Notes: generated by a model not told the origin, from the sequence alone. Counted from the first letter of the stretch, positions 1 to 11,619 are shown. The stretch: 64,000 bases of DNA from Micromussa lordhowensis (GCA_964020085.1 OZ026608.1:4345390-4409389); one strand, 5' to 3'. Translations and numbers: made by a program.

Positions 1-576
1 GAGTTATCGCCGTGGATTACGGAACATTTTGTGTCCTTGCACGAAAACGCCGGACACCATGACGGCGAAACACGAGCAAGTTACTCTACGGGGAATGAAA
101 AATCGTTCCGGTGAAAGAAGTCGACGAATTTTGAACGACATAGAAAACTACAAAGAAACATTCGATACTGCTATGTAGAGATAGTTCCGGGACGACCCTA
201 AATGATACCGCGATGGATAAAAACGTTGACATGTCTTCATAACGTACAGTATCGTATTTGAAACACGAAAGACTGTATTTGACCACATTTCTAAACACCG
301 AGAAGAGAGTCGAAAATACGATGCGTTTAAATGTGGTCAAAACCCATCCCATCTATGCTTACTAAGATCAGATATCCAAACGCTGTCAGGGTCATTATTT
401 GGGAACACCAAATCCTTAGAACTTACACCCTTAAAACAGAAGGCAGCCTCCAGGGAAAGAGTATATTTATAGGTCGCTTGTTCTGTAAATACTTTCTTTT
501 TACTTTTTCGCTTTTAAGCATTGGAATCTTGACATTAAAATCTTTGAATATTATTTTCAATCGATCATTGCAACAG
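1..576. other. Intron or 5' flank of the dehydrogenase gene
   Basis: No exon is recognised here. Positions about 249-342 are an incomplete copy of a palindromic MITE family that recurs four more times in the window, with the AAACACGAAAGAC core and the AAAATACGATGCG centre. The rest is AT-rich sequence before the splice acceptor at 574-576. The preceding dehydrogenase exons must lie to the left of the window or in unrecognised sequence here. Confidence 0.5.
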
Positions 577-816
577 GTCGAGTGTCTTGCAACTTCTACG
601 GAGGTTACGCCGCTAGTAAATACGGAGTGGAAGCGTTTTCCGACGCGCTTCGGCGGGAGATGTATCCCTGGGGGATAAAGGTGAGCATGATGGAACCAGG
701 GGGCTTCCTGACTCAAATGTCTGAACCTCGCAAGACAGAGAAACAGATGAGACAAGGCTGGGATGACTTGAGTGTAGAACTAAAGAGAGAATATGGAGAG
801 GATTACTTGGAACAAG
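577..816 (+). CDS. Short-chain dehydrogenase/reductase, internal exon (RDH/17-beta-HSD-like)
   Basis: This exon encodes the catalytic half of a classical SDR enzyme, an NAD(P)-dependent oxidoreductase of retinol, steroid or related substrates. The translation contains YAASKYGVEAFSDALRREMY, which holds the YxxxK active-site pair, followed by the IKVSMMEPGGFLT stretch typical of the retinol-dehydrogenase-like branch, where the PG motif closes the cofactor site. The exon is bounded by a CAACAG acceptor and a G|GTAAAT donor. It enters with one base carried from the previous exon and leaves in phase 1. The Rossmann glycine motif must be encoded upstream and is not in the window. Substrate cannot be decided from this fragment. 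Confidence 0.8.
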
Positions 817-1940
817 GTAAATGATATATTCTTGAATAAGTTGCTCAGAAGACCATTCTTGTTACAGAATTCACTTTTTCTGACAGTGCCTCCTTGTATT
901 AGCGACAGATCCTCAGGCGCGCGCGCAACATCGTTCCCAGGTCTCTATTTCTCTCTCGCTCCAGGGGGCGGGAAGAAGAGAGACCCTGGGAATGAAGCTG
1001 ACGCGGGCGCGAAGCAAAGAACGCGCGCGCGAAACCATAAACGCGCGCGATTAATCCTTCCAGCTACTCGGCCGAACCATTTCCGGGGACGAATCCCGGT
1101 GGCAAACCATGGAATCGTGATGAAAGTGATCTTTTCTCTGTTGCTCGTTTTCATTCAAATGAGTGTGAATCAGAGATCCAGGAGGACATTGTGTAGTAAT
1201 GTCCGGGATCGAGGCGAAAGATCACGACGATTAAAATACAGTGGAAGCTCCGTCTTCGGACAACTCCGGGAGGCGGAAATGGGACTTCCGACATGGTCCC
1301 ATCCATATATAAAATCTACATTTCTAACATCCCACCAAGGGGCATGTTTTTAGGTCTCATGTGTGTCTGTTTAAAGGACATTCAACAGAAAGCACAGATT
1401 GTGCAAAAACAAACTAACAACAGCAAATTGCCAGTATATTTTTATGGGAGAGCTGGAAAATCTTTCTAAAGAAGTATCTTTTTTCAAACTTCAGCATGTG
1501 CAATTTAATTTCCAATTTGTTACACATATTTCTTTTTCGCGAAAGGTAGTTGAACACCTTGACCGTAGACTTGCCACAAGTCGAGTACATGAGTTTCAAG
1601 GCAGAATAGCTCAGCGAGCAAAGCGAGCGACGAAATCGCGAGAGGGTAATGAATAAACAAGACGAAGGACTTTCTGAAAGTCTATCTTATCAGCCGTCAA
1701 AGGAAATATGCTTGTAATTAAAGGCCAAGAAAAGTACTTTAAATCTATGGTATCATTGTCACTCTTGAAGTTCTTAACACACGTATATTTCTTTTGTGGT
1801 ATGGTTAGTACGATGTTTGACCCATCCACCCCTCCCTCTTGTCAAAAATTAAATGATTTGCCCCCTTACAATGGCACTGTTATTTTTTCCAGGGATCACG
1901 TTTTTCACTTCATTTCCCTTTTCAACCCGATTATATCAAG
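817..1940 (+). other. Dehydrogenase intron with a palindromic repeat
   Basis: Intron between the two recognised dehydrogenase exons. Positions about 929-1001 form a hairpin whose arms read GTTCCCAGGTCTC and GAGACCCTGGGAA, the same family as the element near 31,053-31,140. Vertebrate relatives have roughly 20 more residues between the two halves joined here, so a small exon could be hidden in this interval; I could not find one. Confidence 0.5.
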
Positions 1941-2143
1941 TGGTTGACGCTGTTGTTGATGCGCTGACGTCACAGTCACCACGTGACCGCTACCTGCTCG
2001 GTTATGACGCGCGGTTTTTCTTTGGACCAATCAGTTGGTTGCCAGCAGCCGCGGCCGACTTTATCTTCAGACGCTTGGTACTTAGGCTCCCAGCACCGCT
2101 GGGGAGCACGCAGTGTAACACCGAGATCTGGGAACGAGATTAA
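1941..2143 (+). CDS. Short-chain dehydrogenase/reductase, terminal exon
   Basis: The exon starts after the acceptor ATATCAAG and encodes the C-terminal cap of an RDH-like SDR: VVDAVVDALTSQSPRDRYLL, then GYDARFFFGPISWLP and a hydrophobic AAAADFIF segment. This matches the family pattern of V(V/A)DAxxxALTxxxPRxRY followed by a membrane-associating helix. Phase fits the 577-816 exon (G|TG gives Val). The stop is TAA at 2141-2143. The last residues overlap a stretch (GAGATCTGGGAACGAGA) resembling the end of a MITE seen elsewhere, so the tail may be repeat-derived. Fused directly to the previous exon, the protein lacks about 20 residues usually present before VVDA. Confidence 0.75.
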
Positions 2144-2196
2144 TTATGTGACAGAAATTGGCCAAAAACAATCCACAAATACAACACACAAACAAA

Positions 2197-2202
2197 AATA
2201 AA
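2197..2202 (+). terminator. Polyadenylation signal AATAAA
   Basis: AATAAA lies about 54 bases after the dehydrogenase stop codon, a plausible position for the 3' end of that transcript. Confidence 0.4.
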
Positions 2203-2840
2203 ATAGATGAAAGCAAAGCTAAGGTAATAACGCTCGTTGTTTAAAATTAAAAAAGTTCTAAGTGCTTCAAAACGGTAGACTACAAGTAGTTCCTCTTTCG
2301 CTTAGTCCGTCGTGCGTGACGAAAAAAAGAAAACCGCGAGAAAAAATCGCCTCGCGAAATCCTGAGGAGAAAAAAAAATTGGCCTCGCGATGCGCACTTG
2401 TCCGATTTTGAATTTTCTCACACCTGGTCAAATTACTAATATAATTCGCGGTCTTGTTTTCTTTTTTGAAGGCCTTAAAGACAGTATTTGTACCCTGTAC
2501 TGTTTGAAGCTCACAATTACACCTTGGTGATGTTCTCATACAGTTTGACGCGATGAGTGAATGAGAGTCGCGTGAAGTGTGTCTGAAAGACTCCGAATAA
2601 CCACGGTATAAACGAGATAAAAACATACAACGAAGTGTTTGTGAGTCTGTGCTTGTAGTTTCCAAGCCAAATCGGTTCGTTCTAAAAACATCATATGGAA
2701 TTTGCGTGAAGAAAATTGTACCCAAATTTTTAGGTCCACAATTATTCGATATATTTTTCATGTAATTAATAGATAAGTATCTCTATTAGCTACGATACCC
2801 CCAAACTAGGAAAGGTTTAAAAATAGAGTAGTTAATAGTG
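2203..2840. other. Intergenic, no gene recognised
   Basis: AT-rich sequence with open frames on the minus strand that show no recognisable domain. I see no exon with both good splice sites and conserved protein features. Confidence 0.4.
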
Positions 2841-2972
2841 AGATAATGGTTTGACAGTGACTATTGATGTTTCGTTCAAGACGTTGCGGCTGGTGCTTCA
2901 CTGATGAAGGCTTAAGCACCAGCCGAAATTCTTGAACGAAACATCAAAAAAGTCAGTGTCAAACCATTATCT
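2841..2972. repeat. Palindromic element with a hammerhead-like core
   Basis: Near-perfect inverted repeat: AGATAATGGTTTGACAGTGA at the left is mirrored by the TCAGTGTCAAACCATTATCT end, and TGTTTCGTTCAAGA is mirrored by TTCTTGAACGAAACA. The inner hairpin CGGCTGGTGCTT...AAGCACCAGCCG carries CTGATGA in its loop and GAAA just after the stem, the two conserved boxes of the hammerhead ribozyme. The cleavage-site side is imperfect, so activity is doubtful. Confidence 0.6.
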
Positions 2973-3420
2973 CAGCAACTTTACCTAAGAGACGCTGTTT
3001 TTACTTTTAAATGTATGACAGGTTGCGCCCCCGACTACCTTAGATCCAAGCTAGTTACCAGAGGCCAAGCTTCCGGTCGCGTGACCCGATATTCACAACA
3101 ATTAAATATCCCTTTATTTAGAACAGCCACCGGTCAGCGTTCCTTCCAGTACAGAGCTGTCAGTTTATGGAACAGCTTAGATAAAGATCTTAAACTTAGT
3201 AAAAATCATGAGGTTTTTAAGCGTAAACTTAAGCATATATTACGGGACACTTAGCTATTTATAGACTTTCGATTGGTAATTTTCTACCTTTTATAGATCG
3301 TTCTTATATTATATATATTTTAATTTGTATTATCTTTCATTTTAAACATGATGTATTGATCACCGAAAAGCCCCTCAGGGGAGTGTTCAATAAAGTCTTA
3401 TCTTATCTCTTATCCTATCT
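2973..3420 (+). mobile_element. 5'-truncated non-LTR retrotransposon (LINE) 3' end
   Basis: Reading from about 2973, an open frame to 3254 encodes the extreme C-terminus of a LINE reverse transcriptase ORF: QLYLRDAVFTFKCMTGCAPDYL-type start, then QRSFQYRAVSLWNSLDKDLK and a final basic FKRKLKHIL. This YRAxxLWNSL...FKxKLK pattern is the usual tail of CR1/Jockey-clade ORF2. A short 3' UTR follows and ends in AATAAAG plus (TTATC)n at about 3390-3420. The element starts exactly at the end of the upstream palindrome. Confidence 0.7.
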
Positions 3421-3564
3421 CACTAGGAAAGGCTTATGAGGCACCTCTTTACCCCCCCCCCCCCCCCCTGTTTGCGTTCGTTCAAACGGCCCCTTTGGAA
3501 CTTCTCCAAAGACCAGTTTTTTACGCGGAGTTAAATTATATCTGTTTCGTCTTGGGGAAAAAGC
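3421..3564. other. Intergenic with a long poly-C run
   Basis: Contains an uninterrupted cytosine run of about 18 bases near 3452-3469, and otherwise nothing recognisable. Confidence 0.5.
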
Positions 3565-3815
3565 CCGGTCCGGGTCTGAGCCCTGGCCGGGGACATTGTG
3601 TTGCGTTCTTGGACAAGACACTTTACTCTCACGGTGCCTCTCTCCACCCAGGTGTATAAATGGGTACCGGCGAATTTAATGCTGGGGGTAACCTTGCGAT
3701 GGACGAGCATGGGGAGTAGAAATATTCCTAGTCACTTTATGCTACTGAAACCGGGGTAAACTCCCGCCTGGTGAGCCACTTGGCTCGTGCGCAGACTTTA
3801 TCTTTTTACGTTTAC
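3565..3815 (-). mobile_element. SINE-like repeat, inverted copy
   Basis: This stretch is the reverse complement of the 3' body of the tRNA-headed SINE at 43,341-43,771. Both contain the CATTTATACACCTG...GAGAGAGGCACCGTGAGAGT and TGTCTTG...AACACAACACAATGT segments in the same order. The tRNA-like head is missing here. Confidence 0.6.
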
Positions 3816-3931
3816 CTCCCCCTCCCCGGGCGAAAAAGGCATCCTGTTTAGCTATGTTTACATACCGTCTGAATTCCTTCCTGTGTGAGGCGAATCGGAT
3901 TCGAAGAGAATATTGACACGTACTTGTCGTA

Positions 3932-3934
3932 AGA

Positions 3935-3965
<31 letters not shown>

Positions 3966-3966
3966 A
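3932..3966. repeat. (AAAT)n microsatellite
   Basis: About eight units of AAAT. Confidence 0.9.
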
Positions 3967-3989
3967 AGAAAATGGAGCCAGAAAATTAT

Positions 3990-4740
3990 TATTGTTGTGT
4001 TTTTTTTTACAAGAACTGGATTTTCTACTGGTCCAGATTTGACAGGCAATGCCAGAATCCTTTGAAGGGGGCAGGCAGCTTTTTGACCCCGCTGAAAACG
4101 AAGGATATTGTTTCCTGTCAAGGAGCTTATGCCCGGGAGCTGATGCAACTAAACTTGGTTCGCCTTGAGTTTATCTGGAAAGATTTCTAGAAACGAGCGA
4201 GAATCAACCTCCTCTTGGTTCAAAAGCATTTGCTTGATATTCAGTAAGTACCAATATAGATTTGTGTTATAGAGCAGTAGCGTTATTGGGATTTAGACTT
4301 GTTTTGACGGAAGTTTGACAACAGACATGAGAGACCCGATAGCTGATGAACGTTCCGGACCGAATCGTTTCTTTCAATTTGACTTAACGAAGGAGCAGTT
4401 ATAATCTTGCGCCTTCGGTTCCTTCCTAAATGAAAACAGAGAATTTCCTTTGTAAGGTTTCCTTGTAGGCAAGACTGACTCCCGTGATTCGCCGATACAA
4501 TCAACGTCCCAGTTGCATAATCAAATTCCTCATCTTACCTACAAAAGAAAATCTTCCGCGGGGCTGGTAAAGGATATTTTTTATCGAAGACAGGGCTGAA
4601 CGGTGAGGCTTCATGTGGTCCTTAATCGACTGTTGATGTATTTTACGCCCAGCCTTTCTGTTTGCGGTCAGTTTTGTAATGAGGCGATAATTTTGCGGCC
4701 AGATTTTTCTGGAAGATGCTAAATGGAAAGACATCATATT
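3990..4740. repeat. Segmental duplication, copy 1
   Basis: Shares a collinear set of matching blocks with 7,880-8,560: a TTTTACTGGT/TCTACTGGTC block, CTTTTTGACC with AAGGATA, TTTGCTTGATATTCAGTAAG against TTTGCTTGAAATTCAGTAAG, and ATCTTGCGCC with ACAGAGAATTT. The copies are well diverged. No coding function is evident in either; each contains an apparent donor, CAG|TAAGT. Confidence 0.5.
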
Positions 4741-5973
4741 TCGATATATAGGTATACATCTTTAAGTAGGCTATGAATGTGCCTTTAGTTTGTTCCAGGA
4801 ATCGTATAGACCAAAATTCAGAAAATATATGTGACCTGCATGGGTTTGTTGATGGGGGAGATGTAATCTAAGTTATAAAAATATTCCCAACTATTAGTTA
4901 AATTTCAACCTATTTCTTTGCTATTTAGCAAAGTTCTGATAAATTCAAGTCTCGGCTGAGTGAGGCCCTCGTTGGGTAAACTTCTAACAAGCGACACGGT
5001 ATTAAAACATCGAGGCCTATGAAATAACAACGAAATTCTGGCAGCGATGAAAGGGCTAGGCTTCCGACATTGTGAAGAAGACGGAGGAAGTTAGATTCTT
5101 TCCCCTGCCCCTCCCCCCTCAGTCAGCTATTTCCTAGGTTACGTTTTGACCAGTTCTCGTGCAGCTTTCAGTTAAACCCTTATCAAATCCCTTGTGTGCG
5201 TGTGAAAATCATATCGACAGAAAAAATCTTGTTTCAGACTTTTTTGTATCTTGGTTACCTTGACCTTAAATGACATTGCAATCAATCCTACTTATCTATG
5301 CAACTTATCTAAAGCTTTGTTGTTGTTTTTTTATTTCTGAGAAACCATCTGTTGTTTGGATTTTTCCGAGTGACTTTGGGATATGTTTACATTTTCAAAG
5401 ATATCTTTAACGACGTTCATAGTATGCACGGGATATTCCCTCAAAGAAACAAGGATGGTTAAGGTTGGAGAAGATTAGCAAGGATTCCAAACGGCGAACT
5501 TGAAAACTTTAGGCTAAACTTTTCAAGATGCGCAAACTGTGAAGACGCTCGTTTAAAGAAACCTCTCTATCACGGACAGTATCTTTGTTCCCGGCAAGAT
5601 TCTCATATTCATTATAAAACTACGTTCTATAATACAGACCCTCTCTAATACTAGCAGCAGACACTAGTTGTCTAAATCGCGGCCCCAGAGGGCAAGATCA
5701 CACAAACTTAACCTCTAGCTTTATCACTGAAAAACCACAATACATTGATATATACAAAACATTTAACAGTTTCTTCACTCACATCTGCTTAATCAATTGT
5801 TTTACTTAGCATTTTGCAATAAACGTCGCAGGTGTCATCGCCATCCATCATCGGGATCTCTAGTTCTTTGGAGGCTCCCTTGATTTCTCTGCTGAAACGC
5901 GATGAAACAATGGATTTCGTCACTTTCTCGTGAACGTCATGCAATGGCGTCTGTTAACTGTGTATTCAACAAT
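4741..5973. other. Intergenic, no gene recognised
   Basis: AT-rich sequence without a recognisable coding region. Around 5,430-5,560 there is a copy of a dispersed repeat with the AACAAGGATGGTTAAGG motif; relatives occur near 18,290, 29,230 (inverted), 41,720 and 60,765. Confidence 0.4.
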
Positions 5974-6576
5974 TTAAGGGTGCCTATTTAAGTGTGCCTG
6001 GTTCGGTTCTCAGTTTGGGATAATCTGCACTAGGAGCAGTCGGATCGTGGTGTATCAAGAGGGTGCTAAATGGTATTTTCGTGATTCGTGAATGGCCTAA
6101 TTTGTTTTTTCTCGTGAAATATGAAATGGCTTGTTTTTTTCTCGTGAATCGTGATTTCGTTAGAAGCCGTGAACCATGATGTTCCAAAATAATTATCCGT
6201 GAAATGAGGAAGACTGAAGTATTTAATAAATCGTGAGCCGTGATTTTGATTGTGCCTTCTATTATTTTCGACGGTAATGACAAGGCAAGCCCCTCTTCAT
6301 TATCTTGCTCGGTTTTCTTTTAGCTGCGCGCAGAACAAGAAGCGGACGGATGATAACGACATTTAACGAGGCTGTGCTTTGGGCGTAACTTTTCAAATAT
6401 CACAAGTATGTCGCTTTGCTTAACTACTTTTTATCCTTAAGCAAGTTCCTGTGAAAAAGTGCCATTTTTTTCGTGAAATGTGAAATGACGATTTTACTTC
6501 CCGTGAATTGTGAAAGGACCAATTCATTTTCTGTGAAACGTGATCTTGACCCCTCTCCCCCGCCCACCCTTAACCA
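5974..6576. repeat. Dispersed repeat rich in CGTGAAATGTGAA motifs
   Basis: The interval is flanked by TTAAGGGTG at 5974 and CACCCTTAA near 6576, a short terminal inverted repeat. It contains many variants of CGTGAATCGTGA and GTGAAATGTGAA. I interpret it as a non-autonomous DNA element, with limited certainty because the inverted ends are short. Confidence 0.35.
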
Positions 6577-7879
6577 CATTCTATCAAAGCAAGCAATGAA
6601 TCCTTGGCCAGGGCAAGTGGATTCATCGGTTCCTAGATCCCTTGTTCTTTAATGCACCATGATCCTAGCGTTTGTTTGTTGACTTTATCTTTTTTTTTTG
6701 GCAGTTTATAAATATATTTACATAATATGCGTGTAAGACAAGGAAGCCCAAGGCTTATGTGTGGACTTCCTTAGATACCGAAACCTTAGCCCAACCTTAG
6801 ATTAAGAATTTCCTTACATTTGCCTTACAGTAGGGAAACGGAAGGAATTCCTAGTTCTAGTATTGTATGTATGTACGTCATGGTGCTCCGATCATGGTGT
6901 ATCAAAGGAAAAAGAAACCGGATGAATCCTTCGCCAGGGTGGATTCGATCATCGGTTGCTTTCGCATGCAAGATGATACGAGTGGCCTTAAATCACTGAT
7001 CCTAGTCTGGATTATCCCAAAGAAACACATTCTTAGATGCATCTCAAAGACGCAGTTCAATGTCTAGCCTGTTAAGAGTCTGTTTAGTTGGTGGTAACTT
7101 CTACACCTTTCCAAAAAATGCGCCTAGGACTGGCCGCGATTTTAAAATCACTTCATGAACAAAAAAAAGCGAGTATTGAAAACAGAGAAAATACGCCTCA
7201 TAAACGTACTTTAAAAGAACGGATGTAAGTACGATATTTTCCTGCTGACTCACTAAAATATTTTGGAAAAAAGGTTCAAAGTGTTTGAAAATAGAGAAAT
7301 GTGCAGGGGTCGTGAGTGTTTTGGCTCGACTCTGCTTCGCCAAAATACGACCATGGCTCGAACAAACTTGTGCTTGATATGTACTGCACCGAAGAGATAC
7401 TGGGTACTGTACATTTTGAACCGAGGTCGCGTTACGCTTGGACCGGTTGCACAATGCATGCAGTTGACGTTTCTTGATTCGCTTGACATCGCTGTTGCAC
7501 AACAGATTGTAAAGACGTGCCCTTGGACATGTGGAAGCTCCAACACGCAAGGCTTACAACAAAGTCCAAAGTTGCTAGTGCTGTTAAATCATTATGGCAT
7601 TTACCATGAGACTACTTTTTTATGTTATTTTTAGGTGCCACGTTCGCGTGCCCCCAAATAACTGGTTTTTTTTTCCCGCGAGGTTTTTCCCGCGAAGGTT
7701 TTTCCCGCGTAAAGAAGCGTTTTAGAGTAAAATGGTTCGCAGAAGAAAGGAAGTAAACCGGACGTTATGTATATTATAAAGATGATATCCTTGAGTGTCA
7801 TTAGGGCAAATGCGACTCTCAAAGAATTTTGGCATGTTTGTATCATAAGATAAATATACTGACGTCGAAAGGGTTTTAT
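6577..7879. other. Intergenic, no gene recognised
   Basis: Overlapping open frames exist on both strands at 7,100-7,634 but none shows a recognisable domain or splice structure. Positions 7,672-7,713 contain three spaced copies of TTTTTCCCGCG. Confidence 0.4.
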
Positions 7880-8560
7880 TTTATTCTGAACCAACTTTTT
7901 ACTGGTTTGGGTCTGACAAGAATTCGGGGAATGGGTCAACTTTTTGACCTTCGCTAAAAGCCAAGGATAGTATTTCAAGCTTCGGTCTGAAATAAATCTA
8001 ATTAAACTCGAGTTCGTCATAAGTTTACCTTTTTGTTCGGATAGGTCTCTTGGACGCTTGGAGCGCATTCAATCCTCGCTCTGCTAACTACAGCAGTTTG
8101 CTTGAAATTCAGTAAGTATCATCGTAGAATAGTATTCCTGTCGTTTGTTTGCTTTTATTTTGGCGCAATTTCTAAAGGCATAGATCACGACAGAGGTCTT
8201 CAGTGAGAGAAATCAATAACTTACGTAATGGCGGGTTCTCTGCCGGTGAACTCGAGGGATGTTATACATTTGCCTTAAGTTCCGGAATACTTTCTCTTTA
8301 AAACAGTTCTCCCAATTTTCCGGTTTTTCCAGATCAGATCTTGCGCCGGTTCCGTTCTAAACGCGAACAGAGAATTTTGCTTTGTTCCATGTGACAGGGC
8401 ACTCCATGTTTTCCGAAATTTGTTTCTTACCAGTAAGGTCCACTTAATTTTCGACCGATTTTCTAGCTACTTCAAAAAAAGAACTCCGTCATCTTTTCCT
8501 CTCTGGTGATCAAATTCTTCTTCGCACTGGTTAAAAAGCAATAGCTTCGACTTCGTTTGG
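7880..8560. repeat. Segmental duplication, copy 2
   Basis: Diverged partner of 3,990-4,740. It ends just before a possible first coding exon at 8565, which raises the possibility that the duplicated block once carried a promoter or 5' UTR. Confidence 0.5.
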
Positions 8561-8564
8561 AGCG

Positions 8565-8617
8565 ATGGCAGCTGATTCAGACGAACTTGCGTGCAACTTA
8601 ATTCAGGAAAACGAATG
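8565..8617 (+). CDS. Possible short first coding exon
   Basis: An ATG in a fair context (GCGATGG) opens a frame reading MAADSDELACNLIQENEW that stops at a possible donor, G|GTAAAC. The composition (MAADSDEL start) resembles real N-termini. I found no partner exon, so this is a candidate only and is not assigned to the Patched-domain gene, whose own ATG exon lies at 11620. Confidence 0.2.
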
Positions 8618-11600
8618 GTAAACAACTATTGACGCACAAGTCTGCTTTAAAAAATGCAAGGATACTATCCAAATCGTTTAGCTATTGTAAAACGTTTTGC
8701 TGTCAGAGCAATAAGAATAGAATAATATCATAATATAATAATATTGCTGAAGGCAAACGTCAAGGATAGTCGAATTCGCATTTGGGTGCAGAGATCCGGT
8801 TTCCTCTTCGAAAAAGCGGAAAATGTCTTATGCACACATTTTGTGTTTACTTGCCTATACTTGAATTGCCCGCGACCTTCAACGACCTTCATAGCTTGCA
8901 ATCCGATTTATCTTTACGGCATCGTCTGCCGTTTCGAATATCTTAAGGCACTTTCTATGACCTTCGTTGCGTGCAGACATGTTATATATTCAGGTTATTT
9001 TTAATGGATTTTAGGCGATCCTATTTGTTGTGGGCTTCTGTTTGCTTGCGGGCTTTTGTCGTTTCGAGAAGGACTACCGGAAGACTGATTTTGGCGTTTC
9101 GCAAATTAATTCAGTGTAACCAAAAAAGGAGTTTCAAATTTCGAACTGAAAAAGCGAGTAAAATGCCTAGACTGGGAACCTCAAAACTCTTGAACAGTAT
9201 TTTATAACAGATTTTGCAATAACGTTACTGATATGATTAGTTATTTTATATTTTCTGCTGAGGACGGAAGTTTTAGACTGCTCACGTAGCGGTCCGGTTT
9301 CCTTTCAAGGCGCTCAAGAGGTGAAATGAACGAAAAGCCTAGGAGGCACGCAAAGGCTTAAGGACAAAACAGGACAGAACCCGCAGTACCTTTAAACGAA
9401 ATTCCCTTTCTTTTCTCTTAAAATTTCTACTGTCATTTCTCCTTACTTGCAACAATTTTAAGCCATTGCTGCTTCTTCCCACGCTTTCGTTCCCCTCTCG
9501 CGCGCTTGGGAAACCGTCTGCTACGCGGGTCAGGGAAGTTCCAATTTTAATCATCGGTGGGTACAACATCCAGGCTTAGTACTTTCATTATGATTAAACT
9601 CATACCCTCCTGTTAAAAGCCGATCTTGCAGTTAATTTATGCGAGAATGCATCGATTGGCCGAGTCCAATCCGAGTCCGAAGATGTCCGAGTTGCTTTGT
9701 TTCACCCTGACACTTGATCAATGACAAGGGCAAACCTTTCGCATGAGTCAGCGTTATTTAGGCAGTTTAGGCTGTTCAGAGTGCTGTTGAAGCTAAACGG
9801 TGTGTATTTAGTTTCTCTAGGCAAGCCGAAGTGCTCTCTAACTCGAAGCAATTCCTTCATTTGTCTCCCATCTTCTTTCCGGCATCTGTCATGTTTAAAA
9901 CGGAGTTTCCTGTTTGAATCAGCGATGACCAGAACCCCGGAAACGTTTCGAACCTGCAAAGCCATTTTTAGCTAATCTGTATCTAAAAAAGGAAACGTGT
10001 ATACGCCTGAAACTTCTTGTATGAAGAGAACCTCTCGTCATATTAAGAATATGTCAATAAAACAGCTCTGTAATCATAAGGTTTGAGATTTTGCTACGGC
10101 TTTCCGTGTGCGAAGACTTTTCGGGACCTTCGGGAAACAGACCCCAGGGCTCGGGTTTGACTGGCAAAACCGATCGTTTATCCGAGGAATTTTCGCAGTC
10201 GATTATACCGAGCAATAATATCGAACTGATCTAAATCAGTTATAGGTATATTTATTGTTGTTAGATTCACCGTTTTCTTCAATTTAAACCTGACTTCCGT
10301 TCATACTGAAAAGAAAACGATTGTTGTTAGGACTTGTAAGAAATTCACGAATTTGTCGTTTGTAATGAAGCATGTCTCGGTTTTATTCAAAACCATCGAT
10401 TTCTGCAGACCGAGAGCAAACAAACATTTCAACGTTGAATACCTTCTCGATAAACCAATTACTGCATCTATTGAATTCCTGATAAGCCCGATGCTCAGAA
10501 CAGAGGAGATTACTTAGACTTGTTTGACTTGTTTGTACAACAGCAAAGCTTGTTATTAAAGTTGCGCAACGCTTAGCTAACCGGGAGCGACGAAAGCCGG
10601 CTTTGTTTGCAGGCTTCGTTTTGAGAGGAAGACAAATAACTTGGAGCTAGAGGGGATGAAATATAAGAGAGATAATTATCCCATGACATAGGCCTTATTC
10701 CCAAAGTAATGCCTCTAAAGTTAGGGAGTGAGAAAAAAATCTGCGTCACAAGATTGTTCAGTGTTTCTAGATAGTCTACAGCGTCTTGGGATTTCCCAAA
10801 CCGGGGACTTTGAGAGGGATTTCCTAGGGAACAAGGCCTAAACGGGAAATTGCTTCTTTCACCATCTCTCGCTAGGAGATCATCGCGCAAACCAAAAACC
10901 AGGATAATTTTTATTGTCAGGTAAAAACCACTGCCTTATTGACCGGTGACGAGCGCCGAGCACTTTTGGTTTTTCAGAACGCATGGCAAATACCTCAACA
11001 CAATCTGTACAAGGCTTTTGATCCAGTAACGCCCGGATTTCACTAAAAATAAAGGAACGAAGAAACAAGAAAGCTTCCGATAAGTCACTGCACACTCAAT
11101 TTTGATTAAAAGGATATTCCTTTTCCGGCCCAGACTGAATATTCTTATTTTTCTGAATATTTTAGGCTGAAAATCTTCTTGTTAGATTATAGCGTATAAC
11201 ACTTCTGTTTCATTGACTTTGATGGCATTGAAGTAATTTTGGAAACGGACTCTAGGCAACAAAGCCTGATATGATACACAAAATTGCTTCCAGAAATGTT
11301 ATTAGAATCGGACATACTACGGCTAAAGTTGTTTTTTGGTTAGGACAAATTTTAACCTGTTTGGTGAAAAAAAAAAACACATATAATTGTTTGGATTTTC
11401 AAAGTTTCAACACAAAATTATATTCTTTTCAAAATCCCAGCCTCAAGTTTATTCTTCTTCCCCAAACATTTGCATGCATCTCACATGACATAAGATTCTT
11501 TTTAATCCATTCTCCACAGGATTTCCTCAAGTAGACTGATGTTTGTACTGGAGGTTTTAGAAGTAAAATAATAATTTTAAAGATTTCAAAGCGTAACTTG

Positions 11601-11619
11601 TGCTTCGCACCGCGGCACT
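8618..11619. other. Intergenic/upstream region of the Patched-domain gene
   Basis: About 3 kb without a confident gene. The only coding-like piece is a minus-strand frame at 9,702-9,965, listed separately. Promoter elements of the downstream gene are expected close to 11,500-11,619, but I see no decisive TATA or initiator motif. Confidence 0.4.
9702..9965 (-). CDS. Unrecognised 87-residue open frame
   Basis: The frame starts MALQVRNVSGVLVIADSNRK in a good initiation context (AAAAATGGCT) and is hydrophilic with charged clusters. The opposite strand is open too (9,721-9,975), so the absence of stops may be chance. No domain is recognised. Confidence 0.15.
   Translation of the reverse strand: MALQVRNVSGVLVIADSNRKLRFKHDRCRKEDGRQMKELLRVREHFGLPRETKYTPFSFNSTLNSLNCLNNADSCERFALVIDQVSG

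Noticed and set aside
7101..7634. Overlapping open frames on both strands
   Set aside because: Open on both strands without domains or codon evidence for either.
8565..8617. Upstream first exon of the Patched-domain gene
   Set aside because: The 11,620 exon gives a correct family N-terminus and phase; the 8,565 frame has no demonstrable link to it, so it is kept only as a weak separate candidate.
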